From Niallia taxi (GTDB lineage: Bacteria > Bacillota > Bacilli > Bacillales > Cytobacillaceae): 64,000 nucleotides of DNA. The stretch is from NCBI RefSeq assembly GCF_004005475.1, contig NZ_RZTZ01000003.1, positions 62,001-126,000 of the forward strand, in the 5' to 3' direction. A model generated the notes under the pieces. The model was not told the origin of the DNA, ran no database searches, and saw only the letters and a list, made by a program, of their open reading frames with translations. The translations under genes were made by a program, and so were the position numbers. This document shows, piece by piece, positions 55,459 through 64,000 of the stretch; position 1 is the stretch's first letter, and each line of letters opens with the position of its first letter.

Positions 55459-58400
55459 TTACGCCTTTCTTCTTTTTACAAATAGTACAATACTTCCTAC
55501 TACTAGCATCATACACCCAATCAGAAGATAATTATAGTCCATTGTTGCTGTATTTGGCAGCACAGGTGATGGATTTGTATCTTTATTTGGTGTTTCTGTA
55601 TCTTCACCCGGTGTTTCTGTATCTTCACCTGGTGTTTCTGTATCTTCACCCGGTGTTTCTGTGTCTTCACCTGGTGTTTCTGTGTCTTCACCTGGTGTTT
55701 CTGTATCTTCACCTGGTGTCTCTGTATCTTCACCTGGTGTTTCTGTATCTTCACCCGGTGTTTCTGTATCTTCACCTGGTGTTTCTGTGTCTTCACCCGG
55801 TGTTTCTGTATCTTCACCTGGTGTTTCTGTATCTTCACCTGGTGTTTCTGTATCTTCACCTGGTGTTTCTGGATTTTCACCTGGCGTTTCTGGATTTTCA
55901 CCTGGTACTTCTGTATCTTCATCTGTTATTTCAGAAATTCGCTTTTCTGCCGTATAAGAAATCGGGTTTGTAAATGATTTGACGAAATCAACTGTCGCTT
56001 GCAGGTCATCTGGTCCTTGAACAGGATTTTCCCCGAATTCATTTAAACGGTATTTGTCCGTAGTATGCGGGTACATATAGTTATTTACAACAACTGTATA
56101 TGTTTTAGACAAGTCTAATTTTGAGCCGTCAGGCAGCAATAAATCAACTACTTCTCCAAATTCACCAAGTGATGAATCCCATGTATACTTAAAGCCTGAA
56201 ATACTGACGTCTGGTCCGTATGAACTGAATTGGGTATTGAGCACATCCTTTAATTCAGCACCTGTCAGTTCTAATTTCACTAGCGTATTACCGAATGGCT
56301 GGATATTAAACAATTCCTCCCAAGTGATATCACCTTGTAGCAAGTCATCGCGAATTCCACCGCCGTTCATTAACGCGAAATCACTGTCCATTGCTGCAAC
56401 CATGCCGTCAGCAATTAAGTTTCCAAGCGCATTGTCACCAACTTCACCTTTAGAAGCATAACCACCAAGGATATCTGTTGCTGCTACTCCAACAACCTCC
56501 TTCAGCTTAGGACCAACTATGTCTTGATATTTATCAAGAATTGCTTGCACCTCAGCGTCTGGTGTAACTCCCTCTTGCTTCACATCTACTATTTCTGCAG
56601 ATTTTTTTACGATATCCTTTGAAACCGGATCGATTTCCAAATCAATATCAGAAAATGCTTTGCCGTATTCCCATGCTTGAACAATCAGTTTATTATCAAC
56701 TAAACCGTTTATCTTCACATGATTATGAGCTGCAAAGATAACATCGACTGCATCATCTACTTTGTTCGCAATATCAGCGATAGTTCCTGTGATTTCTCCA
56801 CTGTTTGCATCCTGATTACCAGGAACATGAGAAACAACTACAATTGCTTCAATTCCTTGCTTTTGAAGCTCAGGTACATATTTATTGATCGCTTCTGACT
56901 CATCTGTGAAACGAACATTTTCATTTCCTTTTGCGATAATTTGACTTGGTGTATCAATATTTGCCACACCGATAAAGCCGACTTTCACGCCACCCACATC
57001 TTTAATTGTATATGGATCAAGCACTAGCTTGCCTGTGTCCTTATATTCCACATTCGCTGCAATTGTTGGGAAGTTCATGCCGTCATAGCCTGCAGTGCCG
57101 TTCGGATGCTCGCCGCCATTAATCATGCGAAGCATCTCGTCCACACCTTCGTCAAACTCATGGTTTCCAACAGTACCAACATCAAAGCCTAATGCTTCCA
57201 TTATCTCAACTGTCGGTTCGTCTTGCAGCAGTGCAGATACTGGTGAGCTTCCGCCAATCATATCACCTGCATGTACAAGTAATGTGTTTTCATTTTCTGC
57301 TTCATGCTGCTTTAAATATGTTGCCAAGTAAGATGCGTAACCATAATTAACACCATCTACTGTACCTGTCACATCTATTTTACCGTGAAGGTCATTTACA
57401 CCTAAAAGCTGTGCTGCAATATTGCCTTTTGGACCATCAGTTGCATTCACTTCTGAAATTCTTCCTGTATTATAGGAAATCGGTCCATTAAAGCTTTTCA
57501 CATAGTCGACAGTTGCTTGCAGGTCTTCTCCACCTTGAACAGGGTTTTCACCAAGCTTTGCAAGCAAGTATTTATCACTGCTATGTGGGTACATATAGTT
57601 ATTTACTGTAATTGTATAGCTGCCAGCTGGATCGATTTTATCTCCATTAGGCAAGAAGATATCAACCACTTTACCGAATGAGCCTTGTTTGCTGTCCCAT
57701 GTATAGGAGAAGCCGCCAATACTGACATCAGGACCATAGCTGCTGAATTGACTGTTCAAAATTCCTCTTAAGTCAGCACCGCTTATATCTAGCTTGACTA
57801 ATGTATTGCCAAATGGCTGAATATTGAATAGCTCGTTCCAAGTAATATCACCTGCATTTAAATCATCACGAATTCCGCCGCCATTCATCAATGCAAAGTC
57901 ACTGTCCATTGCCGTTAGCATGCCATCTGCAATCAAGTTTCCTAGCGCATTATCGCCAACAGCTCCTTTTGTTGCATAGCCGCCTTCCATTGATGTAGCA
58001 GCGTTGCCAATCACTTCATTAAGCTTCGGACCAACTTGCTCCGAATACTTGTTCAGGATTGCAGCAACCTCTGCATCTGGTGTAACACCCTCCTGCACTA
58101 CATCAACGATATCAGCAGATTTTTTCACAATATCGCCTGACACTGGATCGATTTCCAGTTCAACATCTGCGAATGCTTTGCCATACTCACCTGCTTGAAC
58201 AATCAGCTTATTGTCGACAACTGCGTCGATCTTCACATGATTATGTGCAGCAAAAATAACATCGACTGCATCGTTTACGTTATTAGCGATATTAGCAATA
58301 TCACCTGTTGCACCTTCGCCTGATTGGTTACCAGGTACGTGTGCAAGGACGATGATTGCTTCCACACCTTGGCTTTGAAGCTCAGGTACATATTTGTTGA

Positions 58401-60840
58401 TTGCTGCTGTTTCATCTGTGAAACGAAGGTTTTCATTACCTTTACTGATAATCATATTTGGTGTAGCAGTAGTTGCAACACCGATAAAGCCGACTTTAAC
58501 ACCTTCTACTTCTTTAATAGTGTAAGGGTCTAGCACTAGCTTGCCTGTATCCTTGTATTCCACATTTGCCGCTACCATTGGGAAATTAATGCCATCATAG
58601 TTTTCCGTTCCATTAGGATGCTCTCCACCATTAATGAGGCGAAGCATTTCGTCTACACCTTCGTCAAACTCATGGTTACCGACAGTCCCAACGTCAAACC
58701 CTAGTGATTCCATAATTTCAACTGTTGGCTCATCCTGCAGCAATGCAGACACAGGTGGACTTCCACCTACCATATCACCAGCATGTACAAGCAGTGTATT
58801 TGGGTTTTCAGCTTCTCTCTCACGTAGATACGTGGCTAAATAATCAATTCTGCCAATTGTGTTTGATCCATCTGCATATTCCTCGCTAATTTTGCCATGC
58901 AAATCATTAACACTTAAAAGCTGTAGTTTAATATTTTCATTGTTGCTTGGGTTTTTAGCTTTATAGCCATTTTTTTCTGCTTCTTCTGCACTTGCAAAGA
59001 AGATTCGTTTTTCGACAGGAACTTCTGCAAATTTAGCAGGCTCTACATATTCCTTACTGTCAGAATTTCCGACATATCTTAATAATCCTTTGCCTTGCTC
59101 TCTTGCTCTAAATTCAAAAGGCAATTCTGCTAACGGATTTTCCGGATTCCAAATGCCCTTTTCATTATCAATTGCTTCTTTAGCAGCGGATTGATATTGA
59201 TTATACTCCGCTTCATCGCCTACCGGCCAAATGAAATAAGTAGTCGCATATCCTTGTTTCACCATTTCTAGGTTTGTATTTAAGTTGTCACTTTTACGGA
59301 TAATTTGAGCAAGCAGTCTTCCATAATCATCTGTTGCCTCATCTCCGACTTTAACGATTACTTTATCTCCTGGCTGCAGCAGTGTATTCAAATAAGATTT
59401 CGCTGCTTGACCATGCTCCAATTGGCTTTCATCAGCTTCATTTTTTGGAGTGTGGTAAGTTTCTGGTGTATCAATATTAACGTAACGCACTTTTGTTGCA
59501 CCAAGTACTGGTGTTGAAAGGTGAATAGTATCTCCATCTACTACACTGCTAACAGTAGATTCATATTCTCCTGCAGAGGTTGGAGCTTCAGGCTGACTAG
59601 CAAGCAATTGCACATCAGATGCCTTTCTTGGCAATACCTGATAGGTATTATACTGGCTTAATACACCTGTAAACTCATACCATTTCCCTGCTTCAATCGC
59701 AGATATAGCTTGTGTTCCTTCCATCACCCTTAATGTTGTTCCATTAAAGTTCTCATCAATAACGGAAACATTATAGCCTCCTCCAGCTGGAGTCGCAGGA
59801 ATGGATTGTACGTATCCTTTAAACTTAACTAACTGGCCTTCCTTTTGCTCAGCAAGGCTAGCATCATTCATATTTACCAATGAGAATTCAATTGGCGCTG
59901 GTACAGCGTTTCCTTCTGAAACGATTTCAATTCCATCAGCATTAGGTACTATTTCTAGCAATTTATTATACTCTGTTACTTTTCCTGTTACTTTAACTTT
60001 TTGTCCCTCTTTTAAAGCAGGGAATGTGCCAGCATTGCTTGCAAACAAGTTAATGCCTGCAGACTCATCCTGGATGTAAGTTGACAGCTTGCCGCCGCCG
60101 ATGCTGTCATTATCAGCAGTTACAACGCCTTCCACTGTTACAACTTGTCCTGTTTTTGTACGTGCATCTGAAATGGACATAACATCAGCAGGAGCAGGAG
60201 TTACCTCTTCATCTTCTCCTGGAGCTTCACCTTCATTATCAGCATCTCCAAAAGCGTGCTTGCCAAGGTCAGCAAAGTAGTCAATATCATAGATATCCCA
60301 TTCTACCGCTGGATCAAATTCACTTCCAACGCTCCCTTTTGTTACAGAGCTTTTACGGATCAGAGTATGGTTTTCAGCAGCACCATCTCCCCATTTCTCC
60401 TGCACACCGACAGTTCCGAACACGTCGATAACTGCATCATTTTTCTTCAGCTCCACTACATCGTCGCCATTAAAGTTGACAACACCATGTAAAATATCAG
60501 CCTTTTCCTTTACTGCAGCGCTGGCAGAGCTATGTGCAATAACATACACATCACCATCTGCAAGCTTTCCTTCAAGCTTTAATGTTGTATTAGGGTCTGT
60601 CTTGCCATTTGCGTAAAGTACCAGACTGTAGTTGGCAAGATCTACATCACTGCCTGTTCCATTGAAGATTTCGAGCGCTTTATTGTTTGAGCTGCCTTCT
60701 ATGTATTCAGAAATAAATAAGTCATCAGCCGTTTGGCTAGCAGCAAAAACACTTGGGGTAAAATTTCCTAAGAAGCTGGGTAGAACCAAAGTGAAAATTA
60801 GCAATATTGACAAAATTCTAAGACTACGTTTCCCCTTCAT
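55459..60840 (-). CDS. Giant sortase-anchored nuclease/5'-nucleotidase, YhcR-like
   Basis: A 1793-residue surface protein. Signal peptide (1-34); lamin-tail domain (about 36-195, LFISEYIEGSSNNKALEI); two OB-type domains (about 215-420); thermonuclease domain (about 425-590, VVDGDTIHL, RYVNIDTPE, DDYGRLLAQI); a linker with FFASAEEAEKNGY; first 5'-nucleotidase (about 638-1135) and second (about 1140-1640), each with VNDLHGK, VHAGDM, VGNHEFDEG, AAHNHVK and a C-terminal nucleotide-binding domain; then 15 seven-residue repeats (about 1647-1751), the LPNTAT sorting signal (about 1760), a membrane segment and KRRKA. It probably cuts extracellular nucleic acids and dephosphorylates the nucleotides at the wall. 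B. subtilis YhcR is about 1217 residues, with one nucleotidase module. AGGAGG precedes the ATG. Confidence 0.93.
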   Translation of the reverse strand: MKGKRSLRILSILLIFTLVLPSFLGNFTPSVFAASQTADDLFISEYIEGSSNNKALEIFNGTGSDVDLANYSLVLYANGKTDPNTTLKLEGKLADGDVYVIAHSSASAAVKEKADILHGVVNFNGDDVVELKKNDAVIDVFGTVGVQEKWGDGAAENHTLIRKSSVTKGSVGSEFDPAVEWDIYDIDYFADLGKHAFGDADNEGEAPGEDEEVTPAPADVMSISDARTKTGQVVTVEGVVTADNDSIGGGKLSTYIQDESAGINLFASNAGTFPALKEGQKVKVTGKVTEYNKLLEIVPNADGIEIVSEGNAVPAPIEFSLVNMNDASLAEQKEGQLVKFKGYVQSIPATPAGGGYNVSVIDENFNGTTLRVMEGTQAISAIEAGKWYEFTGVLSQYNTYQVLPRKASDVQLLASQPEAPTSAGEYESTVSSVVDGDTIHLSTPVLGATKVRYVNIDTPETYHTPKNEADESQLEHGQAAKSYLNTLLQPGDKVIVKVGDEATDDYGRLLAQIIRKSDNLNTNLEMVKQGYATTYFIWPVGDEAEYNQYQSAAKEAIDNEKGIWNPENPLAELPFEFRAREQGKGLLRYVGNSDSKEYVEPAKFAEVPVEKRIFFASAEEAEKNGYKAKNPSNNENIKLQLLSVNDLHGKISEEYADGSNTIGRIDYLATYLREREAENPNTLLVHAGDMVGGSPPVSALLQDEPTVEIMESLGFDVGTVGNHEFDEGVDEMLRLINGGEHPNGTENYDGINFPMVAANVEYKDTGKLVLDPYTIKEVEGVKVGFIGVATTATPNMIISKGNENLRFTDETAAINKYVPELQSQGVEAIIVLAHVPGNQSGEGATGDIANIANNVNDAVDVIFAAHNHVKIDAVVDNKLIVQAGEYGKAFADVELEIDPVSGDIVKKSADIVDVVQEGVTPDAEVAAILNKYSEQVGPKLNEVIGNAATSMEGGYATKGAVGDNALGNLIADGMLTAMDSDFALMNGGGIRDDLNAGDITWNELFNIQPFGNTLVKLDISGADLRGILNSQFSSYGPDVSIGGFSYTWDSKQGSFGKVVDIFLPNGDKIDPAGSYTITVNNYMYPHSSDKYLLAKLGENPVQGGEDLQATVDYVKSFNGPISYNTGRISEVNATDGPKGNIAAQLLGVNDLHGKIDVTGTVDGVNYGYASYLATYLKQHEAENENTLLVHAGDMIGGSSPVSALLQDEPTVEIMEALGFDVGTVGNHEFDEGVDEMLRMINGGEHPNGTAGYDGMNFPTIAANVEYKDTGKLVLDPYTIKDVGGVKVGFIGVANIDTPSQIIAKGNENVRFTDESEAINKYVPELQKQGIEAIVVVSHVPGNQDANSGEITGTIADIANKVDDAVDVIFAAHNHVKINGLVDNKLIVQAWEYGKAFSDIDLEIDPVSKDIVKKSAEIVDVKQEGVTPDAEVQAILDKYQDIVGPKLKEVVGVAATDILGGYASKGEVGDNALGNLIADGMVAAMDSDFALMNGGGIRDDLLQGDITWEELFNIQPFGNTLVKLELTGAELKDVLNTQFSSYGPDVSISGFKYTWDSSLGEFGEVVDLLLPDGSKLDLSKTYTVVVNNYMYPHTTDKYRLNEFGENPVQGPDDLQATVDFVKSFTNPISYTAEKRISEITDEDTEVPGENPETPGENPETPGEDTETPGEDTETPGEDTETPGEDTETPGEDTETPGEDTETPGEDTETPGEDTETPGEDTETPGEDTETPGEDTETPGEDTETPGEDTETPNKDTNPSPVLPNTATMDYNYLLIGCMMLVVGSIVLFVKRRKA
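55589..55903 (-). repeat. Fifteen 21-bp tandem repeats coding for the wall stalk
   Basis: Fifteen in-frame units of 21 bp, thirteen coding for PGEDTET-type and two for PGENPET-type heptapeptides. Most units differ only at silent positions (CCT/CCC, GTA/GTG), so slippage or recombination could change the copy number without a frameshift. Confidence 0.95.
55945..58920 (-). repeat. Tandem duplication of the 5'-nucleotidase module within one gene
   Basis: Two ~1.5-kb segments (about 57455-58920 and 55945-57412) encode 5'-nucleotidase modules that match along their length. Long blocks are identical in protein, for example EGVDEML, DPYTIK and NPVQGG. The duplication has diverged at silent positions. 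Confidence 0.88.
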
Positions 60841-61126
60841 TTATATCCTCCTTGGTCGAAAATTGTCTTACCAATTAAAGATATCGTAGTATTGTAAAAT
60901 TCTCACTAGAATTCTGTAAAAATATTAGATAATTTGTATAATTTTGATTAAAATGATTAATTATTCCTAGTAATCTAGCATGGTATAACCTATGAAACAC
61001 CTATATATCACGAAAATAGTTTTTGCGTTTTTTGTCATTATTTGTTTGTCAAGCTATACATAAATACATAATAACAAAGGAGGTTTTTTTATTAATATAA
61101 TGATACCTTCCATTTATTCAAACAAT
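60841..61126. other. Intergenic region upstream of the giant surface protein
   Basis: AT-rich with no gene recognised; presumably holds the promoter for the surface protein and sortase. Confidence 0.35.
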
Positions 61127-61161
61127 AAAAAAACTAGCCTAATTTTATTTCCGGCTAGCTT
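61127..61161 (-). terminator. Terminator of the small gene at 61.2 kb
   Basis: CTAGCC and GGCTAG pair across a 13-nt loop with a T-run on the minus strand. Confidence 0.75.
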
Positions 61162-61183
61162 AACACTTCTATACAGCTGTTAA

Positions 61184-61420
61184 TTAATCTTCAGTGGGTA
61201 TATTCAAAATTTTGACTGTCTTAAATGCTGGAATCATCTTAAAATGTAGGTTCCAATTAGATGAGTGCACTTCAAACTCTTGGTCTGTAACAGTAAATTG
61301 CATCGCTACATCATTTTCTTCATCCAGCAGGACATAGGAATTTTGATTTGCGAACAGCTTATAGGATTTATCTGCTAGAAGCGTCCAGCCATTCAATAAT
61401 CCGTGCGTTTTATTAGCCAA
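61184..61420 (-). CDS. Small hypothetical protein
   Basis: A 78-residue soluble protein, beginning MANKTHGLLNGWTLLADKSY, with alternating strands (YVLLDEENDVAMQFTV, WNLHFKMIPAF). I do not recognise a family. The start is TTG, 7 nt after GGAGG; a longer frame to 61516 has no such site. It has its own terminator and diverges from the pyruvate kinase-like gene. Confidence 0.6.
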   Translation of the reverse strand: MANKTHGLLNGWTLLADKSYKLFANQNSYVLLDEENDVAMQFTVTDQEFEVHSSNWNLHFKMIPAFKTVKILNIPTED

Positions 61421-61633
61421 GCCTTCTCCTCCTTCTGTAAAAGCAATAGTAAGTATCATTATATCATGCAGTTTCGCCCATTTTTTTGATTTTCTTACAC
61501 TGTTGTAAAAAAACACTTTTCACACTTACGTATTTAGAGAGAAAACTACCTGAGAAATGAATTTTTTCGACAAAGGGATTAGATTTTTCCAGCGGGTTAT
61601 ACTATCTGTAATAACTTTATAAAGGAGACCTTT

Positions 61634-62701
61634 ATGATCGATAAAGTTTGTACTATCGGGCCTGCAAGTAATAATCGTGAAATTCTCCAAGGGCTTATTG
61701 AAAAGGGAATGACGATTGTCCGCTTGAATATGTCGCATGGCACCCAAGCAGATCATCTCGCGGTCATAGAAACGGTTCGAGAAATAGGCATGACAACAGG
61801 AAGCAATGTCCGCATATTAGGAGATTTGCAAGGACCAAAGATCCGCTTAGGAAAAATAAAAGCAGACAAAGCTGTATTGAAAGAGGGAGACAGTTTCTCA
61901 CTCACTATCGAAGAAATTGTTGGGGACGAATCTCATGCAAGTGTTGACTATAAAGGACTTATCAAGGATATAAAGGTTGGCAGCAGGGTGCTTATTAATG
62001 ATGGTGAGGTAGAACTGAGTGTTGTCGAGACAGACGAAAGCATTGCCAAAACCATTGTAAAAGCAGGGGGAATGATTGCTTCTAGAAAAGGCGTCAATGT
62101 GCCTGGCACCTCATTATCCTTGCCTGCCATAACAGAAAAGGATAAAAGTGATATTGAGTTTCTTTTGAAGCATCATGTTGATATTATTGCATGCTCCTTT
62201 ATTCGGCAGGCTGTCCATTTACAGCATATTAAAGAATATATCAGCCATTTCACCAATACGCCGCCAAAGCTGATGGCAAAGATTGAGACTTTGGAGGCAG
62301 TCACAGCATTTACTGATATTTGTGAAGAAGCGGATGCGATTATGCTTGCAAGGGGCGACTTAGGGGTAGAACTACCTTTCTACTGGATTCCTATGCTGCA
62401 AAAAGCGATGCTTGCCGAATGTGCAAACAGAGAAAAATTTGTAGTGACTGCTACCCAAATGCTCCAATCAATGACAGAAAACGCTGTACCTACAAGGGCA
62501 GAAGTAACCGATGTTTTTCAAGCGGTTCAAGACGGTACAAATGCGGTTATGCTGTCAGCGGAAAGTGCAGTCGGAAAACACCCTCTTGAAAGCATGGAGG
62601 TACTTGCAAAAACCGCTGCTGTTTCCGAACGCTTTAAAGAAACTGTTCCCTTTGACCTCAGCAGTATAGTTGCGGCGATTCAAACAGAAATATCATCCTA
62701 G
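61634..62701 (+). CDS. Pyruvate kinase-like protein lacking the C-terminal domain
   Basis: A 355-residue protein covering the catalytic A and B domains of pyruvate kinase: KVCTIGPAS, MSHG, GDLQGPKIR, SRKGVNVPG, the catalytic Lys in LMAKIET, the Mg-binding ARGDLGVE and TATQMLQSM. A normal stop follows at the end of the A domain, so the ~110-residue allosteric C domain, and the PEP-utiliser extension typical of Bacillus Pyk, are missing. AAAGGAG precedes the ATG and the frame is intact, so it looks like a real short paralogue. Main pyk is presumably elsewhere with pfkA. Confidence 0.85.
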   Translation: MIDKVCTIGPASNNREILQGLIEKGMTIVRLNMSHGTQADHLAVIETVREIGMTTGSNVRILGDLQGPKIRLGKIKADKAVLKEGDSFSLTIEEIVGDESHASVDYKGLIKDIKVGSRVLINDGEVELSVVETDESIAKTIVKAGGMIASRKGVNVPGTSLSLPAITEKDKSDIEFLLKHHVDIIACSFIRQAVHLQHIKEYISHFTNTPPKLMAKIETLEAVTAFTDICEEADAIMLARGDLGVELPFYWIPMLQKAMLAECANREKFVVTATQMLQSMTENAVPTRAEVTDVFQAVQDGTNAVMLSAESAVGKHPLESMEVLAKTAAVSERFKETVPFDLSSIVAAIQTEISS

Positions 62702-62734
62702 TAAATGCTGGTGAAAACCCTCCCAGCACTTACT
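62700..62734. terminator. Terminator between the pyruvate kinase-like and esterase genes
   Basis: AGTAAaTGCTGG and CCAGCAcTTACT form a stem with one mismatch and an 11-nt loop between converging genes. There is no strong T-run. Confidence 0.65.
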
Positions 62735-63503
62735 ATTGCCTTCTTATTGGCAGCCATTCAAGTACATCTTGAATCTTCCTGTCCCAGTAACCCCATTCGT
62801 GTACACCTTGGCTAAACTCATACGTATAATCAATGGCAGTCTGTTCACAAGCCTGTTTAAAGCGCTTATTATCCTCAAAAAGGAAATCCTCTGTTCCACA
62901 GCATTGGTAAAGAGAAGGCTTCACCTGACGATTTTCCACTTTATTTATAAGGGAAAATAAGTCATGCTCTGTCCCTAAAATACTTTCATCGCCAAAGATG
63001 AGTCTGAAGAGATCTCCTTCTGCTCTATCCTTAAGTGTTTCCACATCCATTGCTCCAGATAGACTTGCTGCCGCAATAAAATCATCTGGTTTATTCAAAG
63101 CCCATTTAAATGCTCCATATCCCCCCATTGAAAGCCCTGCAACAAAGTTATCCTCTCTTTTTGACGATAATGGGAAAAAGGATCTTGCGACACTTGGCAA
63201 TTCCTCTGTCAGGAAGGTCCAATATTTGTTGCCATATGCCATATTTGTATAGAAGCTCCTGTCAACCTGGGGCATAACAACTGCTAAGCCTAAAGGAGCA
63301 GCATATCTTTCAATGGATGTTCTTCTTGTCCAAATTGTATGATCATCACTTAGACCATGCAGCAGATAAAGTGTTTGATGCTTTTCTCCACTAGCATTGT
63401 TCTTCATCCCAATTTGCAAGTTTGTTTGCTGTGGCAGAATTACTGTCATAGAAGTACTTAATTGCAGGCTTTCAGAAAAAAAATCACATTTAATTAATGC
63501 CAT
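62733..63503 (-). CDS. Esterase of the EstA/FrmB-like (esterase D) family
   Basis: A 256-residue alpha/beta hydrolase. The nucleophile elbow is [14 protein letters not shown], and [19 protein letters not shown] is the oxyanion-region segment. The His is in [10 protein letters not shown], and the acid is in the [12 protein letters not shown] strand. This is the tributyrin esterase/S-formylglutathione hydrolase-like group. Esters of short acids are likely substrates. The ATG at 63503 lies about 9 nt after GGGGGAG; an upstream ATG at 63545 is less likely. Confidence 0.86.
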   Translation of the reverse strand: MALIKCDFFSESLQLSTSMTVILPQQTNLQIGMKNNASGEKHQTLYLLHGLSDDHTIWTRRTSIERYAAPLGLAVVMPQVDRSFYTNMAYGNKYWTFLTEELPSVARSFFPLSSKREDNFVAGLSMGGYGAFKWALNKPDDFIAAASLSGAMDVETLKDRAEGDLFRLIFGDESILGTEHDLFSLINKVENRQVKPSLYQCCGTEDFLFEDNKRFKQACEQTAIDYTYEFSQGVHEWGYWDRKIQDVLEWLPIRRQ

Positions 63504-63671
63504 TTCGACTTGCTCCCCCTTTATTTTTAAAACGCTTTCATACAATTAAATTATATTCGTTTTTTCTCTTATTGGATAACAATCTGCTTGGCAGGAATAC
63601 TTTATAGACATATTTCTCCTTCTTTTGCAAAAACTATAGGGAATCTTCCTGTTTATGAAGGAGAGTGAATC

Positions 63672-64000
63672 GTGAATATTAATTGGTATATATTAATTGC
63701 GGCTATTTTATTAGGCTTGGCAGGAAACATTGCCATACTGCGAAGAAGGTTCCCTTTTTACCAAACAACCTTGCTTATTCATTTTGCCCTTTCCATCCTG
63801 CTCTGTCTGTTCTTTTATTACAACGGGTTTTATCGTTATGCACTTCCAGTGGTGTTTATTCTGCCAGCAGTGGTTATTAATTTTGGTCTTTTTATTGCTT
63901 TTTTAATTCGTTTCGAACCGACTAAGGATACTTTTCGTTTCTATTTTGTGTTTATTTCATGGACCTTCAGTTTGGAAATTATCTTAGAGCATCTTGGATT
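63672..64000 (+). CDS. Membrane protein, N-terminal part (possibly CBO0543 family)
   Basis: The frame starts with GTG at 63672 after AAGGAG and runs off the window after 109 codons. It has four hydrophobic segments, an RRRFP turn after the first, and the pair FISWTFSLEIILEHLG at the break. The pattern reminds me of the small multi-pass CBO0543-type proteins of Bacillus, but the family assignment is a guess. Function unknown. Confidence 0.55.
   Translation, partial: MNINWYILIAAILLGLAGNIAILRRRFPFYQTTLLIHFALSILLCLFFYYNGFYRYALPVVFILPAVVINFGLFIAFLIRFEPTKDTFRFYFVFISWTFSLEIILEHLG

Noticed and set aside
55347-55973. Plus-strand open frames of up to 208 residues rich in LYLHLVF and SSPGVSV repeats
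   Set aside because: They are the opposite-strand reading of the 21-bp repeat array in the surface-protein gene, with no independent start signals.

Overview
The window is 64 kb of chromosome from a low-GC, spore-forming member of the Bacillaceae. The evidence is the AT-rich sequence, strong GGAGG ribosome binding sites, frequent TTG and GTG starts, sporulation genes (lytH, yunB, CotF-type coat proteins, a Spo0E-like phosphatase, yuzL), and long stretches in the same order as the Bacillus subtilis chromosome. The genus cannot be fixed from this window; a Bacillus/Niallia/Cytobacillus-type organism is likely. No rRNA, tRNA, CRISPR array, intact insertion sequence or prophage was seen.

Layout. 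1-10.7 kb: the yutG-yutF-yutE-yutD-lipA-lytH-yunB-yunC-yunD-yunF block, with two cyclic-di-GMP-type phosphodiesterase genes (EAL and HD-GYP) set into it. 10.8-16.1 kb: the sufCDSUB iron-sulfur operon. 16.3-19.8 kb: yurZ and the metNPQ methionine importer behind a SAM (S-box) riboswitch. 20-27.9 kb: yusDEF, gcvH, yusI, the fatty-acid oxidation genes fadN-fadE (fadA is missing between them), yuzL, two coat-type genes and yusU behind a near-perfect Fur box. 28-34.9 kb: a RodA/FtsW-family gene, a chemoreceptor without a sensor domain, a tcyABC-like cystine importer and a papain-fold hydrolase. 35.3-41.6 kb: a MarR regulator with a heterodimeric ABC exporter, and a Cache-type chemoreceptor. 41.7-48 kb: a hydroxyacid dehydrogenase, a PfkB sugar kinase, uppP, a Spo0E-like gene, an AI-2E-type permease and an amino-acid permease. 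48-54.9 kb: a MarR/MMPL (ydgGH-like) pair, a hotdog thioesterase, hxlR with hxlAB (formaldehyde fixation) and yoxD. 54.9-60.8 kb: a class D sortase directly downstream of a 1793-residue cell-wall nuclease/nucleotidase. 61-64 kb: a short pyruvate kinase-like gene, an esterase and a partial membrane protein.

The most unusual locus is the sortase and its giant substrate. The substrate is a YhcR-like protein with a signal peptide, lamin-tail domain, two OB-type domains, a thermonuclease domain, two tandem 5'-nucleotidase modules (apparently a roughly 1.5-kb internal duplication), fifteen 21-bp repeats coding for a TETPGED-type stalk, and an LPNTAT sorting signal. It could form a wall-anchored enzyme chain that degrades extracellular DNA to nucleosides and phosphate. 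Other points worth a second look are the domain-short pyruvate kinase, the lost fadA, an 86-nt near-perfect palindrome after hxlB, a 28-bp perfect palindrome at 31.2 kb, a HepT-like protein without its antitoxin, and two copies of a GC-rich dispersed inverted repeat.

All functions are inferred from reading motifs, gene order and remembered homologues. No database search was run. Start codons were re-chosen by ribosome-binding-site spacing where the longest reading frame looked over-extended.
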